A stretch of 64,000 nt of DNA from Marthasterias glacialis (GCA_911728455.2 OU452229.1:13612076-13676075); one strand, 5' to 3'. Shown: positions 45,848 through 58,461, counted from the stretch's first letter. Notes: generated from the letters alone by a model not told the origin. Made by a program: numbers and translations.

Positions 45848-46235
45848 AAGATGGCCATCCCTTTCTAAACGTCTCCAGTTGCTGGCCCCAAACTGTTGGT
45901 TTATACAGAATTAAGTATAGGACAAAATCGTAGGAAAGCGAGTGACAAGATGGCCACCCCTTTCTAAAGTTCTCTAGTTGCTGGCCCCAAACTGTTGGTT
46001 TACACAGAATTAAGTATGTGACAAAATCGCAGGAAAGCGAGTGACAAGATGGCCACCCCTTTCTGAAGGTCTCTATAGTTGGTGGCCCCGATCTGTTGGT
46101 TTATACAGAGTTAAGTATGTGACAAAATCGTAGGGAAGCGAGTGACAAGATGGCCACCCCTTTCATAAGGTCTCTAGTTGCTGGCCCCAAACTGTTGGTA
46201 TAAGTATGTGACAAAATCGTAGGAAAGCGAGTGAC
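45848..46235 (+). repeat. 99-bp tandem repeat, four copies
   Basis: Unit start AAGATGGCCACCCCTTTCT at 45848, 45947, 46046 and 46147. Copies differ by few bases, and the last is internally deleted (CTGTTGGTATAAGTATG). The high identity suggests a recent local amplification. Confidence 0.93.
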
Positions 46236-46723
46236 ATTCCATATTGTAACTGGTTAATATGGTTCAGTCCGGCTGCAGTCTCCCCTCACTAATACAATTC
46301 TCTGGTGATTCCCTTTTTAAGACCGATTCATTTATTATACCATGTGAGATTCAAACACATCTCGTAAGTGATAACATCTTAGGTCGACGACCGCTACCGA
46401 CAATGTGTAGGAATGCAAATATTATGATATCGCATGTAATCTCTTCATCCGTGCATGCTTAAAAAGGCATGACTACTGGAAAACCTCGACTGATCACTTT
46501 GTTCATGGAGTTGAACTTCCGTTGATGGGGGGGGGGGGGGGGTTGTGAAAGCCTCGTTGGGCTTGTGGAAATTTATTCTGAAACGCTGATAAATCATTGG
46601 TTTGGGGGGAAAGTACATTTCCCATCCTATAAAACATGCCGTACAACCAACATCTGAAAAGTCATTTCTCTCCCATCAGTTGCCATGATCATCTCAGGCT
46701 GACAATAAACATCTACATTTTAC

Positions 46724-47017
46724 TCAGCACCCCCTCCCCCACATTTTAGTTTTAAAAGACCGCTGGCTCCATTTTTCATTCTCTTCGAAATCGTTTGCTA
46801 AACATCCGTTTTCAATGACAGACATACTTCTACAGCCAATAATACCCGTAGATATAACTTCAGAACCAATATTTTGCGTAACGTCTAAAAATACGTTCAT
46901 GGTGACGCATGAAAAATTCCACAGACACAATACTGCAAATAACAAGCCTATAAATGTCACTGTTTCATAATCGTTAAAATATCGTCTTCTTGTATCGAGA
47001 CGAAGTAAGAGACTATG
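46724..47017 (-). CDS. possible small ORF with one membrane segment
   Basis: A 98-codon frame starts at ATG (47020-47018). A short basic N-terminus is followed by a hydrophobic stretch (TVTFIGLLFAVLCLW) and a polar C-terminal half, as in type II membrane proteins. No homologue is recognised, and frames of this length are expected by chance in 64 kb, so confidence is low. Confidence 0.2.
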   Translation of the reverse strand, partial: HSLLLRLDTRRRYFNDYETVTFIGLLFAVLCLWNFSCVTMNVFLDVTQNIGSEVISTGIIGCRSMSVIENGCLANDFEENEKWSQRSFKTKMWGRGC

Positions 47018-47269
47018 CAAAAATGAATTATACTTATCACATTTTTAATTGTATTTATAGTTGTTTTTGGTTTTTGTACTCAGTATACACTAATCTAGAC
47101 ATCATAAGAGAGTGTGTTGAAGGTTGACGAATCCATATTTATTATTTTTTTTTGAAAGAGTGCAAGCTTCATCTTTCATAGTGTGGGATAGTCGGGTTCA
47201 ATAGCATCCTTCTTCAAATACACAATACATGATTGGTATTCATTCAATTTTGTTGAAATTCAAATCAGT

Positions 47270-47560
47270 CTGAAAGCTTACCGGTACTGATTATGAAGGA
47301 TATACCAGTGCCAATCTTCCATAGAAATATTTCTGTCTGAAAGTCTGTCAAAGTCATTCAAATGAAATGTTAGACCCCTATTTTTTATTTCGGTTGTAAC
47401 AATCGAAATTAAGGACAATGTGCTTTCATGCTGAAAAGCGGGCGCGGTTTGTCACTTTTTTCTCCTCACTTGGACGACAGATTGAGCCCAAAGTTTCACA
47501 GTTTTTTTTTTGTCTCGTATATAGTGATTCACACAAAGTAAGAACACTGCACTATCAATT
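47270..47560 (+). repeat. dispersed repeat R3 (best-preserved copy)
   Basis: The ordered motifs TCTGAAAGCTTACCGG, CAGTGCCAATCTTCC, TGTAACAATCGAAATTAAGG, CATGCTGAAAAGCG, TTTTCTCCTCACTTGG and ACAAAGTAAGAACACTGCAC are shared with 57770-57990 and, in part, with 12640, 24400, 30930 and 31140. Confidence 0.7.
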
Positions 47561-47989
47561 TTACCAATCCTCTATTTTTACCTTTATTACATTTTCCAAA
47601 TCAGCTCTAAAACTCGTCTGCTTAATTCTGGGTTACTTATTATGCCATTTTGCGTTTCTGGTCAAGGGAGGCGGTGGCTTACGTTTTGAGTAAGCACGGT
47701 AAAGCACCATAAGAGCTTTACAGCTGGTCGTTTTATAAATATGAATCAGTTATTGTTACATTACTAAACAGTAATGAGTAAAGTTTTCGAAATAAAACGC
47801 GTACATAACAAAGGGGGTGGCGCACGACCATCTTCGCTTTTTGTTTAGCAAATCAGAAGAAGAACCGACAGTAGCAGATGGCAGATACAAATAATTTTGT
47901 ATCCCTCTCTCCATTGTTCATCCCTGCATTTTCTGACTGCTTTTTGCTTCACTCTTTTCACTTCTTTCCACTTGATTGCTTCTGTTACT

Positions 47990-48100
47990 CCACTATACTT
48001 GTAGGTGTGTGTTGTGTTGTCTTTGTTTTAGCCTTTGAGAAAGACTCTGCTTGGGTTGAAACGTGAGGCCATTCAAAATGTTTTGAAAATAATTGAATGG
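47990..48100 (+). repeat. retroelement-tail-like motif
   Basis: TTTGAGAAAGACTCTGCTTGGGTTGAAACGTGAGGCCATT resembles 11795-11835 (AACTCTGCTAGGTTCGAAACGTGGGGCCATT). Such blocks often mark 3' ends of retroelements. Confidence 0.4.
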
Positions 48101-48313
48101 TTTCATTTATTTATTAACCATTGAATGATACCATCTAGGTCCCGTAAAAAGCAGTACTACATAACTTGATATGTTTATTAAAAAAAGAAAAACAAAGAAA
48201 AAAGAAACCAAACTCATGGTTCAGAGTAGACCATTCGGAGTATGGGGGTTCCATTCGGACAAAACCATTGCAACACGACTTAGTGCGGTTTCTAAATGTA
48301 ACCGTGGCGTAAA

Positions 48314-48569
<256 letters not shown>

Positions 48570-48925
48570 CGTAGATAACTTTTTCATATGAATACAATAA
48601 CCATGGAAACGAGAATGATACTATTAATGATGACGAACTGACGTTGGTAATAGTTGGAATGTTCATCAAAACTGCTGGAGCTTCTGTTACGGACATATTT
48701 CGTCCATTTTGCAACAATACACATTATCCTTCGGCATCAAAACACGGGAAAGCAAGGATACTGTGACCTTAATGTTTTCGTTTTTGACCTGCTCTATTGT
48801 CGTCTTCATGGCTTCAATTTTTTCCAATCCCCCCATTAGTTTAACAATCGATTAAAGAGTCACGTAATGTAATCCGCTTCAGGGTACCTGGTATTGATCC
48901 TTGAGGCGATCATCCATACACCTGA

Positions 48926-49040
48926 TGACGTCACCAATAGGAGCTACACAGCCAGGAGACACGTGCCTATGACATCATCAAATGTAATCGGAATAATAAT
49001 AGACCAATTGCGCGACCAATGTTTACATGTCATCACGTGA
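48926..49040. promoter_or_regulatory. CRE, CCAAT and E-box cluster
   Basis: A perfect CRE TGACGTCA (48926-48933) is directly followed by CCAAT. Two further ACCAAT motifs (about 49000 and 49015) and the E-box palindrome TCACGTGA (49033-49040) follow within 110 bp. No adjacent coding exon was found, so a promoter role is only a possibility. Confidence 0.3.
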
Positions 49041-49410
49041 CCTTTTGTGGATAATACGTCATCTGAGCTGATGGCAAACTACGTGCAAATACATGCCGTG
49101 ACTGACAAAGTCACACCAAAAGTCACCTTCTGGTAATAATAACACAATTACTAAGCCATTTTACTAAAGTTGTATATTGTGACATTGATATTAATCACAT
49201 GACTGTTTCATAAACAGCCACTCGAAGGTCTCTGGTACAAACTCTGGAATATTTTTCCACAGATTTCGAGAAAGAAAAGCCTCAATCGATCAAACAGTTG
49301 CAACAACCATCACATACCGTACCTTTCTTTCCTCTGGAGGACGTCGTGCTTGTTTACATTCAATACCTACAATAGGTCACGTGACGCGGGTCGCGCGATC
49401 GGTCTTTTGC

Positions 49411-49580
49411 ACCGGCGTAGCCAGGATTATTTTCACTGGTGGGCACAGGGGGCGGGGGCAATGCTTTTCAGTGGGGGTACCATGTTTTTGTTTTTTTGTT
49501 TTTTTACTGAATTACATTTATATACATTTATCTTATGTGGGGCACCTGAGGACATTGGAAATGCTCCCCCAGACTAAGCC
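49411..49580 (+). repeat. CCGGCGTAGCCAGG-terminated repeat
   Basis: The head is like 14494, 17648 and 43076, followed by GGGGGCGGGGGC and GTGGGGGTACC. Open frames over it are not genes. Confidence 0.5.
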
Positions 49581-49693
49581 GCTGAATAATTGGTGAACAC
49601 CTAACGGTAATGCGTATACCAACACGAATACGCTGGAACTCTACCAAGAAAGGGAAAGGAAAAATAAATGTTTCGATTTAATCAGAACTGGTC

Positions 49694-49818
49694 GACATTA
49701 ATCCTCGCCTTTCACTGAAATACATCAGTTGTGATGACATTAAGCCTTTCACTGAAATACATCAGTTGTGGTGACATTAAGCCTTTCACTGAAATACATC
49801 AGTTGTGGTGACATTAAG
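49694..49818 (+). repeat. 37-bp tandem repeat, three copies
   Basis: The unit CCTTTCACTGAAATACATCA-GTTGTG(A/G)TGACATTAAG is repeated three times with one or two differences. Confidence 0.92.
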
Positions 49819-49819
49819 G

Positions 49820-51095
49820 AAAAAATGAATTTACAAAATAAGGTAGTCGCACTAAAAAAAATCGTATTCACAGTACCGGTACTAAGAATAGTTTCGTGAC
49901 CATGAAGACAAGCTTCCTCGGCTATAACTCAGCTGAGCTGAGCTGTTGTGGCACACACACCACCGCCCTCTCGTGTCGAGGAATCCAGCCTTAAAGTACG
50001 GAAGCTTAGAATAACCATCAATATTTCCCTGTTAAAATTACCTTGAAAAAAGTAAAACTTGGACAGACCCGACTCCTCATCCCAGTAAAAAAAAACACCT
50101 CCTTTTAATTTAATAGAATTCTAGTTTCCAAAGAAGATCTTCGGTCATGTCTTAGTAACCAGATACATCAGCCGAAATTACCTAGTTTATAGGGGATGAA
50201 AACTCGGATTGGCATCTTCTTAATCTACGTTTTACGTCTTTCTGCGATAATTTAGCCCAGAAATGAAAACGCGGATAGTCAATTTACAGCCGGTCAATCT
50301 CAAAGGGCATGTAAAATTGAGTTTCCATTCATTAAAAAACACGAAATGCCTTTTTGAAGTGTAAGTACACCTTTTTTGTAAATATGTTTCTTATAAATAT
50401 TCTAAAACTAATTTTGACGATTTTCCAGTGCCGACCCCGCCCCTCCAGTGGGAGCATTAATTTGAATAAACATAAGCAAACTTGTGACGTAAGGTCGGGA
50501 GCTTCTGTTGCCTGTGCATAGCCTGACCACGCTGCCGCCCTGACGTCTTGGGTGTATTTTGGGTCGATTGGAATTGTTGACGCGGCGAAGTTATATTTAG
50601 TAATTTTTAAGGGACCAGACTACGGGCCTTTCTTTTTTTTCCTGACCTTACATCAAAAAGACCGTATTAACTTTTTTGCTCACACTCCTTCTGAACTCAA
50701 ACAACAAAAATCAAGTTTTAGTCACTTTTGTTATGGAACAAAAGCACACAATGAAAAAAAAATAGCCTTTTCATTTTAAAATATTGCTACGATTATCGTG
50801 AACTCTACCGTCTTATTATTTCAATATAACTGTTTAAATTAGAATAACTATTGATACAACAATGTTTTATGGTATACACATTTTGGGCGATAAATCTAAC
50901 GAGACATTACTGTTCAAATTTAATCACTGATGCGCTGAGCCCGGAAGAAACACTCACTGGGAACCACAAACAGACCGGGGTAAACATCTTGCTCTTCCAC
51001 GATAACAAGCCCCGGTTTCATCTGATAGACATTTTCCCATCATGATACTCAAGCCCAACGCTCAAAGGTCACTTTCCGTCAGGCATCGTCAAATC

Positions 51096-51126
<31 letters not shown>

Positions 51127-51165
51127 CCGCGAAGGGGCGCTGTAACACTTGCATGGCTTGCAATC
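49820..51165. other. non-coding stretch with one MITE end
   Basis: No exon is supported. At 49998 the sequence TACGGAAGCTTAGAATAACC matches the end of the 26440-26653 MITE; its other end was not found. A poly-A run occupies 51098-51123. Confidence 0.45.
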
Positions 51166-51171
51166 GCCTTT

Positions 51172-51192
51172 CGTTGACGTCAACGCCCCGCC
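51172..51192. promoter_or_regulatory. palindromic CRE with GC box
   Basis: CGTTGACGTCAACG is a perfect 14-bp palindrome containing TGACGTCA. CCCCGCC follows directly and AAGACGTCAG lies 20 bp on. It is isolated from any recognised gene. Confidence 0.3.
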
Positions 51193-51710
51193 TGGCTCGC
51201 AAAAGACGTCAGTGCTGGCCTCTCAAGATTGATGAGTGCACCTTTGGCTTGCTTTGGTGTGGTCTGAGTCTATTGCACAATTTGAGAATTTATCCACGTC
51301 AATCGCAGTGACAGTTACATTGCCGTTGATGCAATACTATCATATATACCCGTTTGGTACATCTTAAAGTTGTGATTCAACAAACTTAATAACCAAATTT
51401 GTTTTTTATATTTTCGAAAATTAGGTTTGATTTTCTATTTATAGATAGCAGAATGCTATGAATTATACCCGTATAAACGTCTGTCGTGTGCGAAAATATT
51501 GTTTTTCTTCCAAGACTCGATTTCTCAATATTGACAGATAGACACAGAGAAGGACAAACACAGCAATCACCGAATAGTCAGTTTGAAACATTTCTTAAAA
51601 GCTTCAACAATCTTTTTAAATACTATTCTCAGTTGTATTTATGTTTATTGAAAACGACGGCATCGGAATTCACTACATTCACTACTCCAAAAACTAATGA
51701 ATACGGAAAC

Positions 51711-52129
51711 GTATTGCCGCCACGTGAATAAACAAAATCTCACTCTTATCGTGTACGCGATAGTTATCTTGTACATACAAGATAATTATCAATTACGTAC
51801 ACGATAAACGTACACGATAAGACTGAACTTATCGTGTACGTACACTATAATTCCCAACTTATCGTGTACGTACACGACAAGTTATCATGAACGTACCTGA
51901 TAAGAAACGTGTCTGTGCACGATAGGTTTTGACTAATCGTGTACGTACACAATAAGTTGGAACTTACCATGTACGTACACGATAATTATGATGTATGTAC
52001 ATGATAAGTTATCGTGTACGTACACGATAAGTTGTGAATTATCGTGTACATACACAATAACTATCGTGTACGTACAGATAACAATCTCGTAGGTACACGA
52101 TAAGAGTTTTTTTCACGTGGCGGCAATAC
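51711..52129. mobile_element. MITE with TCGTGTACGTACACGA palindrome array
   Basis: The ends TATTGCCGCCACGTGAA and TTCACGTGGCGGCAATA are perfect inverted repeats, with TA at both outer edges (possible TA target duplication). The interior holds at least seven full or near-full copies of the palindrome TTATCGTGTACGTACACGATAA plus half-sites, separated by short spacers. Nothing in it is coding. Confidence 0.85.
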
Positions 52130-52329
52130 GCTTCTGTAAACGAATTCACTCCTCCAGGAAAAAAATAATGAAGTGTCATTACCTTTTATCTCTGAGAGCA
52201 GAGATTGTGTATTCTAGGAAATGACGTGGGATTTTGCCATTTAATACGATACTTAAGTATTCGCTAACACCCACATTTCTGATGCACTTTTAGGGGAAAC
52301 TTTAATCCTGAGTTTGCGCACACATCCTA

Positions 52330-52435
52330 TGAACGACGTTATAACGGATTGTGATTCCGTATAATAACGTACTGTACATTCGTAATAACTGGTTGTGATT
52401 ATGTAATAACGGATTGTGATTCCGTAAGAACGGGC
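52330..52435 (+). repeat. short tandem repeat of ATAACGGATTGTGATTCCGTA
   Basis: Three imperfect copies of (T)AATAACGGATTGTGATTCCGTAA; the unit itself contains the inverted pair CGGAAT/ATTCCG in part. Confidence 0.65.
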
Positions 52436-52439
52436 TCAA

Positions 52440-54300
52440 AATGTTATTGGGCGCTAATGGGCTTTCTTTCTATTCCAACATGACCGCACAAACAATCATG
52501 GGTGTTGTAACTAGTCTCGTGTATATAACCCGGGACAGAGTATCACCACTAGGGGGCGGTAGTCCAACCTGCTGATGGCTGCTGTGGTTGCAGTACACTA
52601 TAGAGAAAAGACCATGCGCCAAGCCTCGTTAACAACATTTAAACCCATAATTTTGTTTCTGTAAATCAAACATTGGAAGGTCCTGGCTTTATGGATTATT
52701 GAAAAATGGTCCAATATTGTGCCCCTGGGGTTGTTGGCTTTCATCCTGGTGCATTTTGGGTAGACTGGCTCTCTGAAAATAACCCTATTTCGCTAAAAAA
52801 TTGTAGGGTCATTTTTCCGAGATGAAGTCTGGCCAGTTTATTCGTTCAGGGGTGTTTTTATTTTGGAAGGGCTTACCAACAATTCTCAACAGATAACCAA
52901 CTAAAAATTGAAAAGAAAAATAAAGTTTAGTTGTCAAAAAATTTATTTGATTTGTTTTCTAGAGGCTGAGAGACTTTTAAATATTTTTTGAGAGTATTTT
53001 TGACTGTTCAGCATTTAGCATTGGTTGCTATAAGAAGCCCACTTAGGTTATTCGCTCTAAAAAAACAATATAAAAAAGCAATGTGATCTTCGTTTAATGA
53101 CTCTCTCGTTCAAATTAATTAGATTGAGTTACGCATTCGGCCTTAGAGGGGGTAATCTACCTCGTTTCCATTCGTGTAAGATCCCCGTAAAGGTGTCCCG
53201 GCGTGCCTTTACTTTAATCGTAGCATGGAGGAGAAAGGGGACGAAACGACACCCTGCCATTGGGAACGAGGCTGGAGGACATGACTGACGTGCATGTTAT
53301 TTTTGCAACACTGCCCCGGGCATAGAGTTTAATACTTGCCCTTGCAAAATTGTCTAGATACAAAGTCATTCATGTGTGCATCTTCGGGGTCAAAGTACGA
53401 TCTGGAGCTTCCACAGGAAAGGCTTTTCTCTTCCCTTGTTCTCAAAGAGATGATTTTGATCTTACTCTTGTGCCCTTCACCTCGTACTACACACCCAGAG
53501 AAACTTAGCGCGACGCATTACAAGATAAGTGGCTACTGGACATTTCTGTTACAAGTCAATGGGTATACATTGGGGTGACGGCTGAGCGGGAGTGAGCGAG
53601 AAGGACGGTAGGCGGGGGTTGGGGTGGGGATGGGGGGGGGGTGGTGCTATAATTCCATAATATTTTTACGACCACGCTAGATCATGTTCGAAGTTGAAGT
53701 GAATTATTTGTGAGTGTGAGGGGGAAGTGACATCTCTGATGATCATCATGTGCACTGTGGGTGGAAAAGGTCACGATTTGACGCGGCTTTACACTTAATG
53801 AGAAAAAAACTATATAAAAACACTTGAGATAATCTTGGTTTCAGTTTACGGATCACTGGGTTTATACAGTGGCTTACTAGTTTCAGGTTTCTTCATTATG
53901 TATAGTTTTGCGCGGCTTCATAAAATACTCTCCTCTCGAAGTTCATAGCGGCACGTGGGTCATATGACAGGCTCCTGTCACCTTCTAGGTCATGTTCCTC
54001 GTGTGGATTACCAATAGCAAAATATGCATTGTGGTTGCACGAAACGGGGTTAGACTGTATTCTCCATTTCAGCCTCGCTTTGGTTTACATTGGTTTGAAT
54101 TGAAGAAAATGTAAGATGGCTTCCATATGGGAGGCTATGAAATGACATTACACCAGATCGAATTGATACGCCTTTAGTGTCACTCATATGAAGGTCGAGG
54201 AAAACATGTTTTATTGTAGATAGTGGTGTAACCGAGATTTGGAAGTCAGAGGCCAATACCGAGAATTCAAGACCGAGTACGCCGAGGAACGACGTGTCGA
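52440..54300. other. non-coding stretch
   Basis: A TATATAAAAA at 53811-53820 could serve as a TATA box, but no credible exon follows. Remaining frames are within chance length. Confidence 0.4.
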
Positions 54301-54901
54301 GACGGGGGACCGAGACAGACCTGGGGGGGTGGGGGGGGGAGTCAATCAGTCCGGATGCAGACAATATTGACTGTGTGCTAATCATTTGCTCCCAACCTGA
54401 TCATGTTTCCCAAACAAAAATCATCTATGTGTACACAGTTTGTTGCTTTTCTATTAAACAACACAACCAGACATCGTCTAGGCTGCAGCCCACCGTCCTC
54501 TCAAAATGTGTTACGCATGTCCGGCTCAAATAACGTACTAAGTTATACCCATTCGAGTTATGCTCGTTGTGTAAGTAAAGCCTCCCCTGTATATCAATCT
54601 TGTAGCATTGCACTTCACCACACTACGTCATGCTTTCTTTGTGATAATGTAACGCCCCCAGGTTGTCGCAATGACCTCATCGCCGCTGATTATTTTGATA
54701 TTCTTATTACGGAGGGGGATTTATTACGCATGTTATGGATTTATGCCTCAGATTACGTTCCGTAATGTCAGGCAAAGTGTGTGTGTTATTACTCATGCGT
54801 CATGTCCCGCACCGTGTTAATGTATAGGTCTTCCTTCTGACGATTTCTGGTGGGCGATTTTAAGATACCAATTTGCAGTTAAATTATGTTTGTTTGTTTG
54901 C

Positions 54902-54944
54902 AGAAATCTGACTATGCCCACAATCGAGAATGACAGACGTTTCT
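54902..54944 (+). other. splice-flanked segment (possible exon)
   Basis: A strong acceptor (ttatgtttgtttgtttgcag) and a consensus donor (gtaagt) bracket 43 nt, with a frame reading NLTMPTIENDRRF. No neighbours with compatible phase were identified. Confidence 0.2.
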
Positions 54945-54999
54945 TCGTAAGTCTGCTGCCACCCAGCGTCTCAAAAAGATCAATGAACCTCTAAATCGT

Positions 55000-56800
55000 C
55001 AGTATGTTAAGGCTCCATTTGAGGCCGCTGAACTGAGCCAGCCCCTCCCGTCCCCCATCTTTACGTCATTGTTGGCGCAGTTTCACCAAATGGCATAAAG
55101 GCTTGATAAGCTCGTTACGTCACAGTAAAACACCAATGTGGTTCACATTAACCATGAGCAATGTTTAGATATAGTCCGTCACTGGTTCACACGTGACGAC
55201 AGCACGCCTGTAAGTGTTAAAGGGTGATATTTTTTTTTGTACGATCAGGCTGGTTTTACTTCTCTATATTCTTACTTGAACCAAGAAAAGGCACCTGAGC
55301 CGTTTTCACACAGGCCCCCGATTTAACACCTCGCGATTCGTCCGTACATTGTGTTCTCACGACGGATGAGTGTGCCTAGGATCCTTCAAATATTCACGGG
55401 ATGAAATCGCTTTAATGTTTAAAGCGCCCTCTGTTGAACTTAGCTACTTTTATAAGAAATCCATCTGACATGCAAACTTATACTAGTACCACACCATTGA
55501 ATTTTTGCAAAACAACAGCAAATAATTAGATGCCACTTTTTCTTTTAATTCATAAAAAAAATCGGCATTTTAAAGCGAGTTGTCACTGAAAAACAACGGA
55601 AAAACACAATAGGATCCCATTCCTCACAAAACCTAATCGCAAACTCGTGAATAAAGTGATTGGATATTTCCTCTGAAGATCAATTTTATGTCTAAACATA
55701 CTCTGATCGTGATTACTGTCTAATTGTACCTCAGTCGTCGTCAGAGTCATCGGCAAGGTTGATTAAAAGGGGAAATTGTGTTTAATGCATTATTGATGTG
55801 ATTCTGTACATCAAAATATCCATGACTGTGGAAAGTTAAAGTCTAAACGATTCCGAGAAAACGCAAAGTTTTCCCTCACTGTTAACAGCATTGATCTGTG
55901 AATACCAAGGATCCCGCAATGATTGTATTTACTAATACTAGTCACAATTTCTGTTTACGTCTTATCGAGGTATACACGCTGAAGCTACGTAAATATAAAC
56001 CCCATGAAATCAATGTTTTTGGGGACCAGAACCTGTCTTTATTATTAGAAGATGAGGACAGGGGACCAGTCTAGCCACAGTCTGTCCTCAGAGAGGCCAA
56101 TGACCTCCAGAACTTGGTCTAGGTACCTTGTCTCAGTTGTAAAGGTCTCGCCTAGTTATTGCCCCGTTGAAGCCCAGGTCAAGATAATTCCGATGTAATG
56201 GTGCAGAACGTAACGCGTAGCCTTCTGTATATGTGACATACATTGTACAAAAACACATGCCATAGATTCCCTAATCCGAGATGCAGTATTTTGACAACAA
56301 TACTTTAAAGACAAATACTGTATATCCGTGAACTTTCTATTGTTTTCGCAACACCAAGAAGTAAATTGCGAGCACTCCTTCTTATCAAAACAATTAACAG
56401 GATTATTTGCAAAGTCTGATGTCCATTCAGGGCCACCATACTGCATAGATGTATTTACTGAACTGAACAATTTGTGCTATGGATGTAAGACACTAGTTGA
56501 ATGAAATCATACTGGACGTGACACGTTACACTATCTTCACTGTATCTATATACAAACGTCTGTGACGTGCAACGTTCCCATTTTTTGACACATGGTATTT
56601 TTACAGGAAACCTTGTTACTCTATTGAACTTTACAACCGTCGATTCTTAGCAATCAATTTGATTAGCAACAATTGCCTATCAGAGTAGAGGCAATCCGTG
56701 TTTCCATCTGCTTGAAGTACATACATCAAGCCATACGCATTGCCGGCAAATAAAGGGGTTGGGGAGATATATTCAAGGGTAGGCAGGTAGGACACAACTC
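55000..56800. other. non-coding stretch with one Cys-rich frame
   Basis: A minus-strand frame at 56156-56470 lacks an ATG at its 5' end but follows an acceptor-like ttgttcag and has nine cysteines (NCFDKKECSQFTSWCC...). The codons are AT-rich and no family is recognised, so it is not called as a gene. Confidence 0.25.
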
Positions 56801-56806
56801 ATCGCT

Positions 56807-57290
56807 TTATTGCTTAGCCTCCCCCCACCCTGCCCGGAGCACGGCCTGACCTTCTTCATCATATTCCAATGCGCGGAGAATGTGTCGTTCCACCGCCTCT
56901 TCCCCGTAAATTGAATGATTAGTCGGTCCTGCCCCCTTCGCACATGAGGCGCTCTTTAATTTGTCGGCCACCGTGCTCCGTGCAATATGCTGCGCCGCGT
57001 TGCCTCGCTTCGTCTCCCCGGTCCGATCGCGGAGCTCGCATGTCCCCGGAGGGAAGCCGCCTTTCGGTCCCTTAACCACCTTTGATTTTTCCCTCTTTTT
57101 TTATTTGAAGTGTCTTTGCCCTTCATTAGACACTGGCCACAGCTGCGGTAGCACTTGAATAATAATTGGAAAACACACCACGTGGTTGCACTTTCTTCAT
57201 CGTGAGGTTTGAATTGAAGATGAACTTGCTCCGAGCGTGCGTCAAACGGAGCCGTTTCCAACTCACTTCTCCGGGGTTTGTTAGCAATTA
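56807..57290 (-). other. CpG-rich block with overlapping open frames
   Basis: GC-rich DNA (CGCGGAGAATG, GCTGCGCCGCG, CCGGTCCGATCGCGG) with two overlapping minus-strand frames. One ends EYDEEGQAVLRAGWGEAKQ with AATAAA immediately after. High GC makes long frames likely by chance. It could be a conserved regulatory block or exon; no homology is recognised. Confidence 0.25.
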
Positions 57291-57769
57291 GTTAATTTTC
57301 GATAAAATGAACTTGCCAATCAGCTCTTGGACGAACCACACCACTCTATACATCTGTAATTTAAAGTTTAATTGCTTTTTGTCTCACGACAAGTTATAGT
57401 ATTATTTCATTGTGCGTGATGCGGTTATGTTTTTCGTTTCGAAACAGCATCATCTGTCAAAATTCGTTCAGAGAAAAAGAAACTATAAAACTTTTTTTTC
57501 CCCCGGCGATAATCGGGCCATGCAAATTTAACTAACGGCTTTATTATTTGTCCCCTATGTCCTATTGTTACTTTAAACATTAGTCGTCAGTCATTCTGTA
57601 TCCCCAAATTGGCTTTCTGTACAAATATGCATTAGAAATAGCTACTACGATCTGACAGTAAAATATTAAGTGAAAAGTACAACTTAAAATGGGTGTTTCA
57701 TAATGTTACCCTTGTATTTAATTTAAAGGTAGAACACGGAATTAGTATTCATCAATTGTTTTTATTAGT

Positions 57770-57990
57770 ATCAGTCTGAAAGCTTACTCAAATTTGAAGA
57801 CCACGGTTTTAATTTCAATTGTAACAATCGAAGTTAAGGACAATGTGTTTTATGCTAAAAAGTGCACGGTTGTTCACTGTTTTCCCCTGACTCAAACGAC
57901 GAATGGACGACACATTTTCACATGTTTGTTTTTTCATGTGTGTTGAATCATACAAAGTAAGAACACTGCACTGCCAGCTTTGCCAATCCT
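57770..57990 (+). repeat. dispersed repeat R3, copy
   Basis: Same motif order as 47270-47560: CAGTCTGAAAGCTTAC, TGTAACAATCGAAGTTAAGG, CATACAAAGTAAGAACACTG. Confidence 0.7.
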
Positions 57991-58370
57991 ACCTTTTACA
58001 TTTAAACAAGTACTTAAAACAAATATTATTTTGACATAACATGAGGACTGTTTATCACGACTGTTAACATACGTTGGCCCCTTTATTTTAGTTATCTTTA
58101 CAATAAAGCTCCCCCAAATAACAAAAACGAAATATCATCCAAATCGAATAATCGAATTTATGAATCATTTAACCACGCAAACACAACTGGACACAGTTTC
58201 TGTACGTTATTTCTTTACATGAAGTTCACGGCTTGAAAAACTCTATTATCGCCCTTCAGTTTTAGCTGATGTTGAAGTTTGAAGATTATTGTTATATCAA
58301 CCACGCGTAAACCCCCTCATTATTATTTATAACCAGGGACGTCAGACTCTTTCCCTTTCTCTTTTCCAGA

Positions 58371-58461
58371 GGAAGATCAGTTCAGAAAGAAATCTTGAAC
58401 AGAGGAAGGAAAAGGATACAACTGTCAACTCTGAGAATACACAAATCGCTGATACGAAAGG
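58371..58461 (+). other. splice-flanked 91-nt segment (possible internal exon)
   Basis: A near-ideal acceptor (tttccctttctcttttccag) and a good donor (AAAG, then gtaact) bracket a segment open in two frames (one reads RKISSERNLEQRKEKDTTV). A second acceptor-like tttttcag at about 58568 begins another open stretch ending at TAG. Phases do not combine into a recognisable protein. Confidence 0.3.

Noticed and set aside
54050..54385. 111-codon minus-strand frame
   Set aside because: It runs over G-runs and CCGAGA-type repeats; length is within chance expectation and no motif is recognised.
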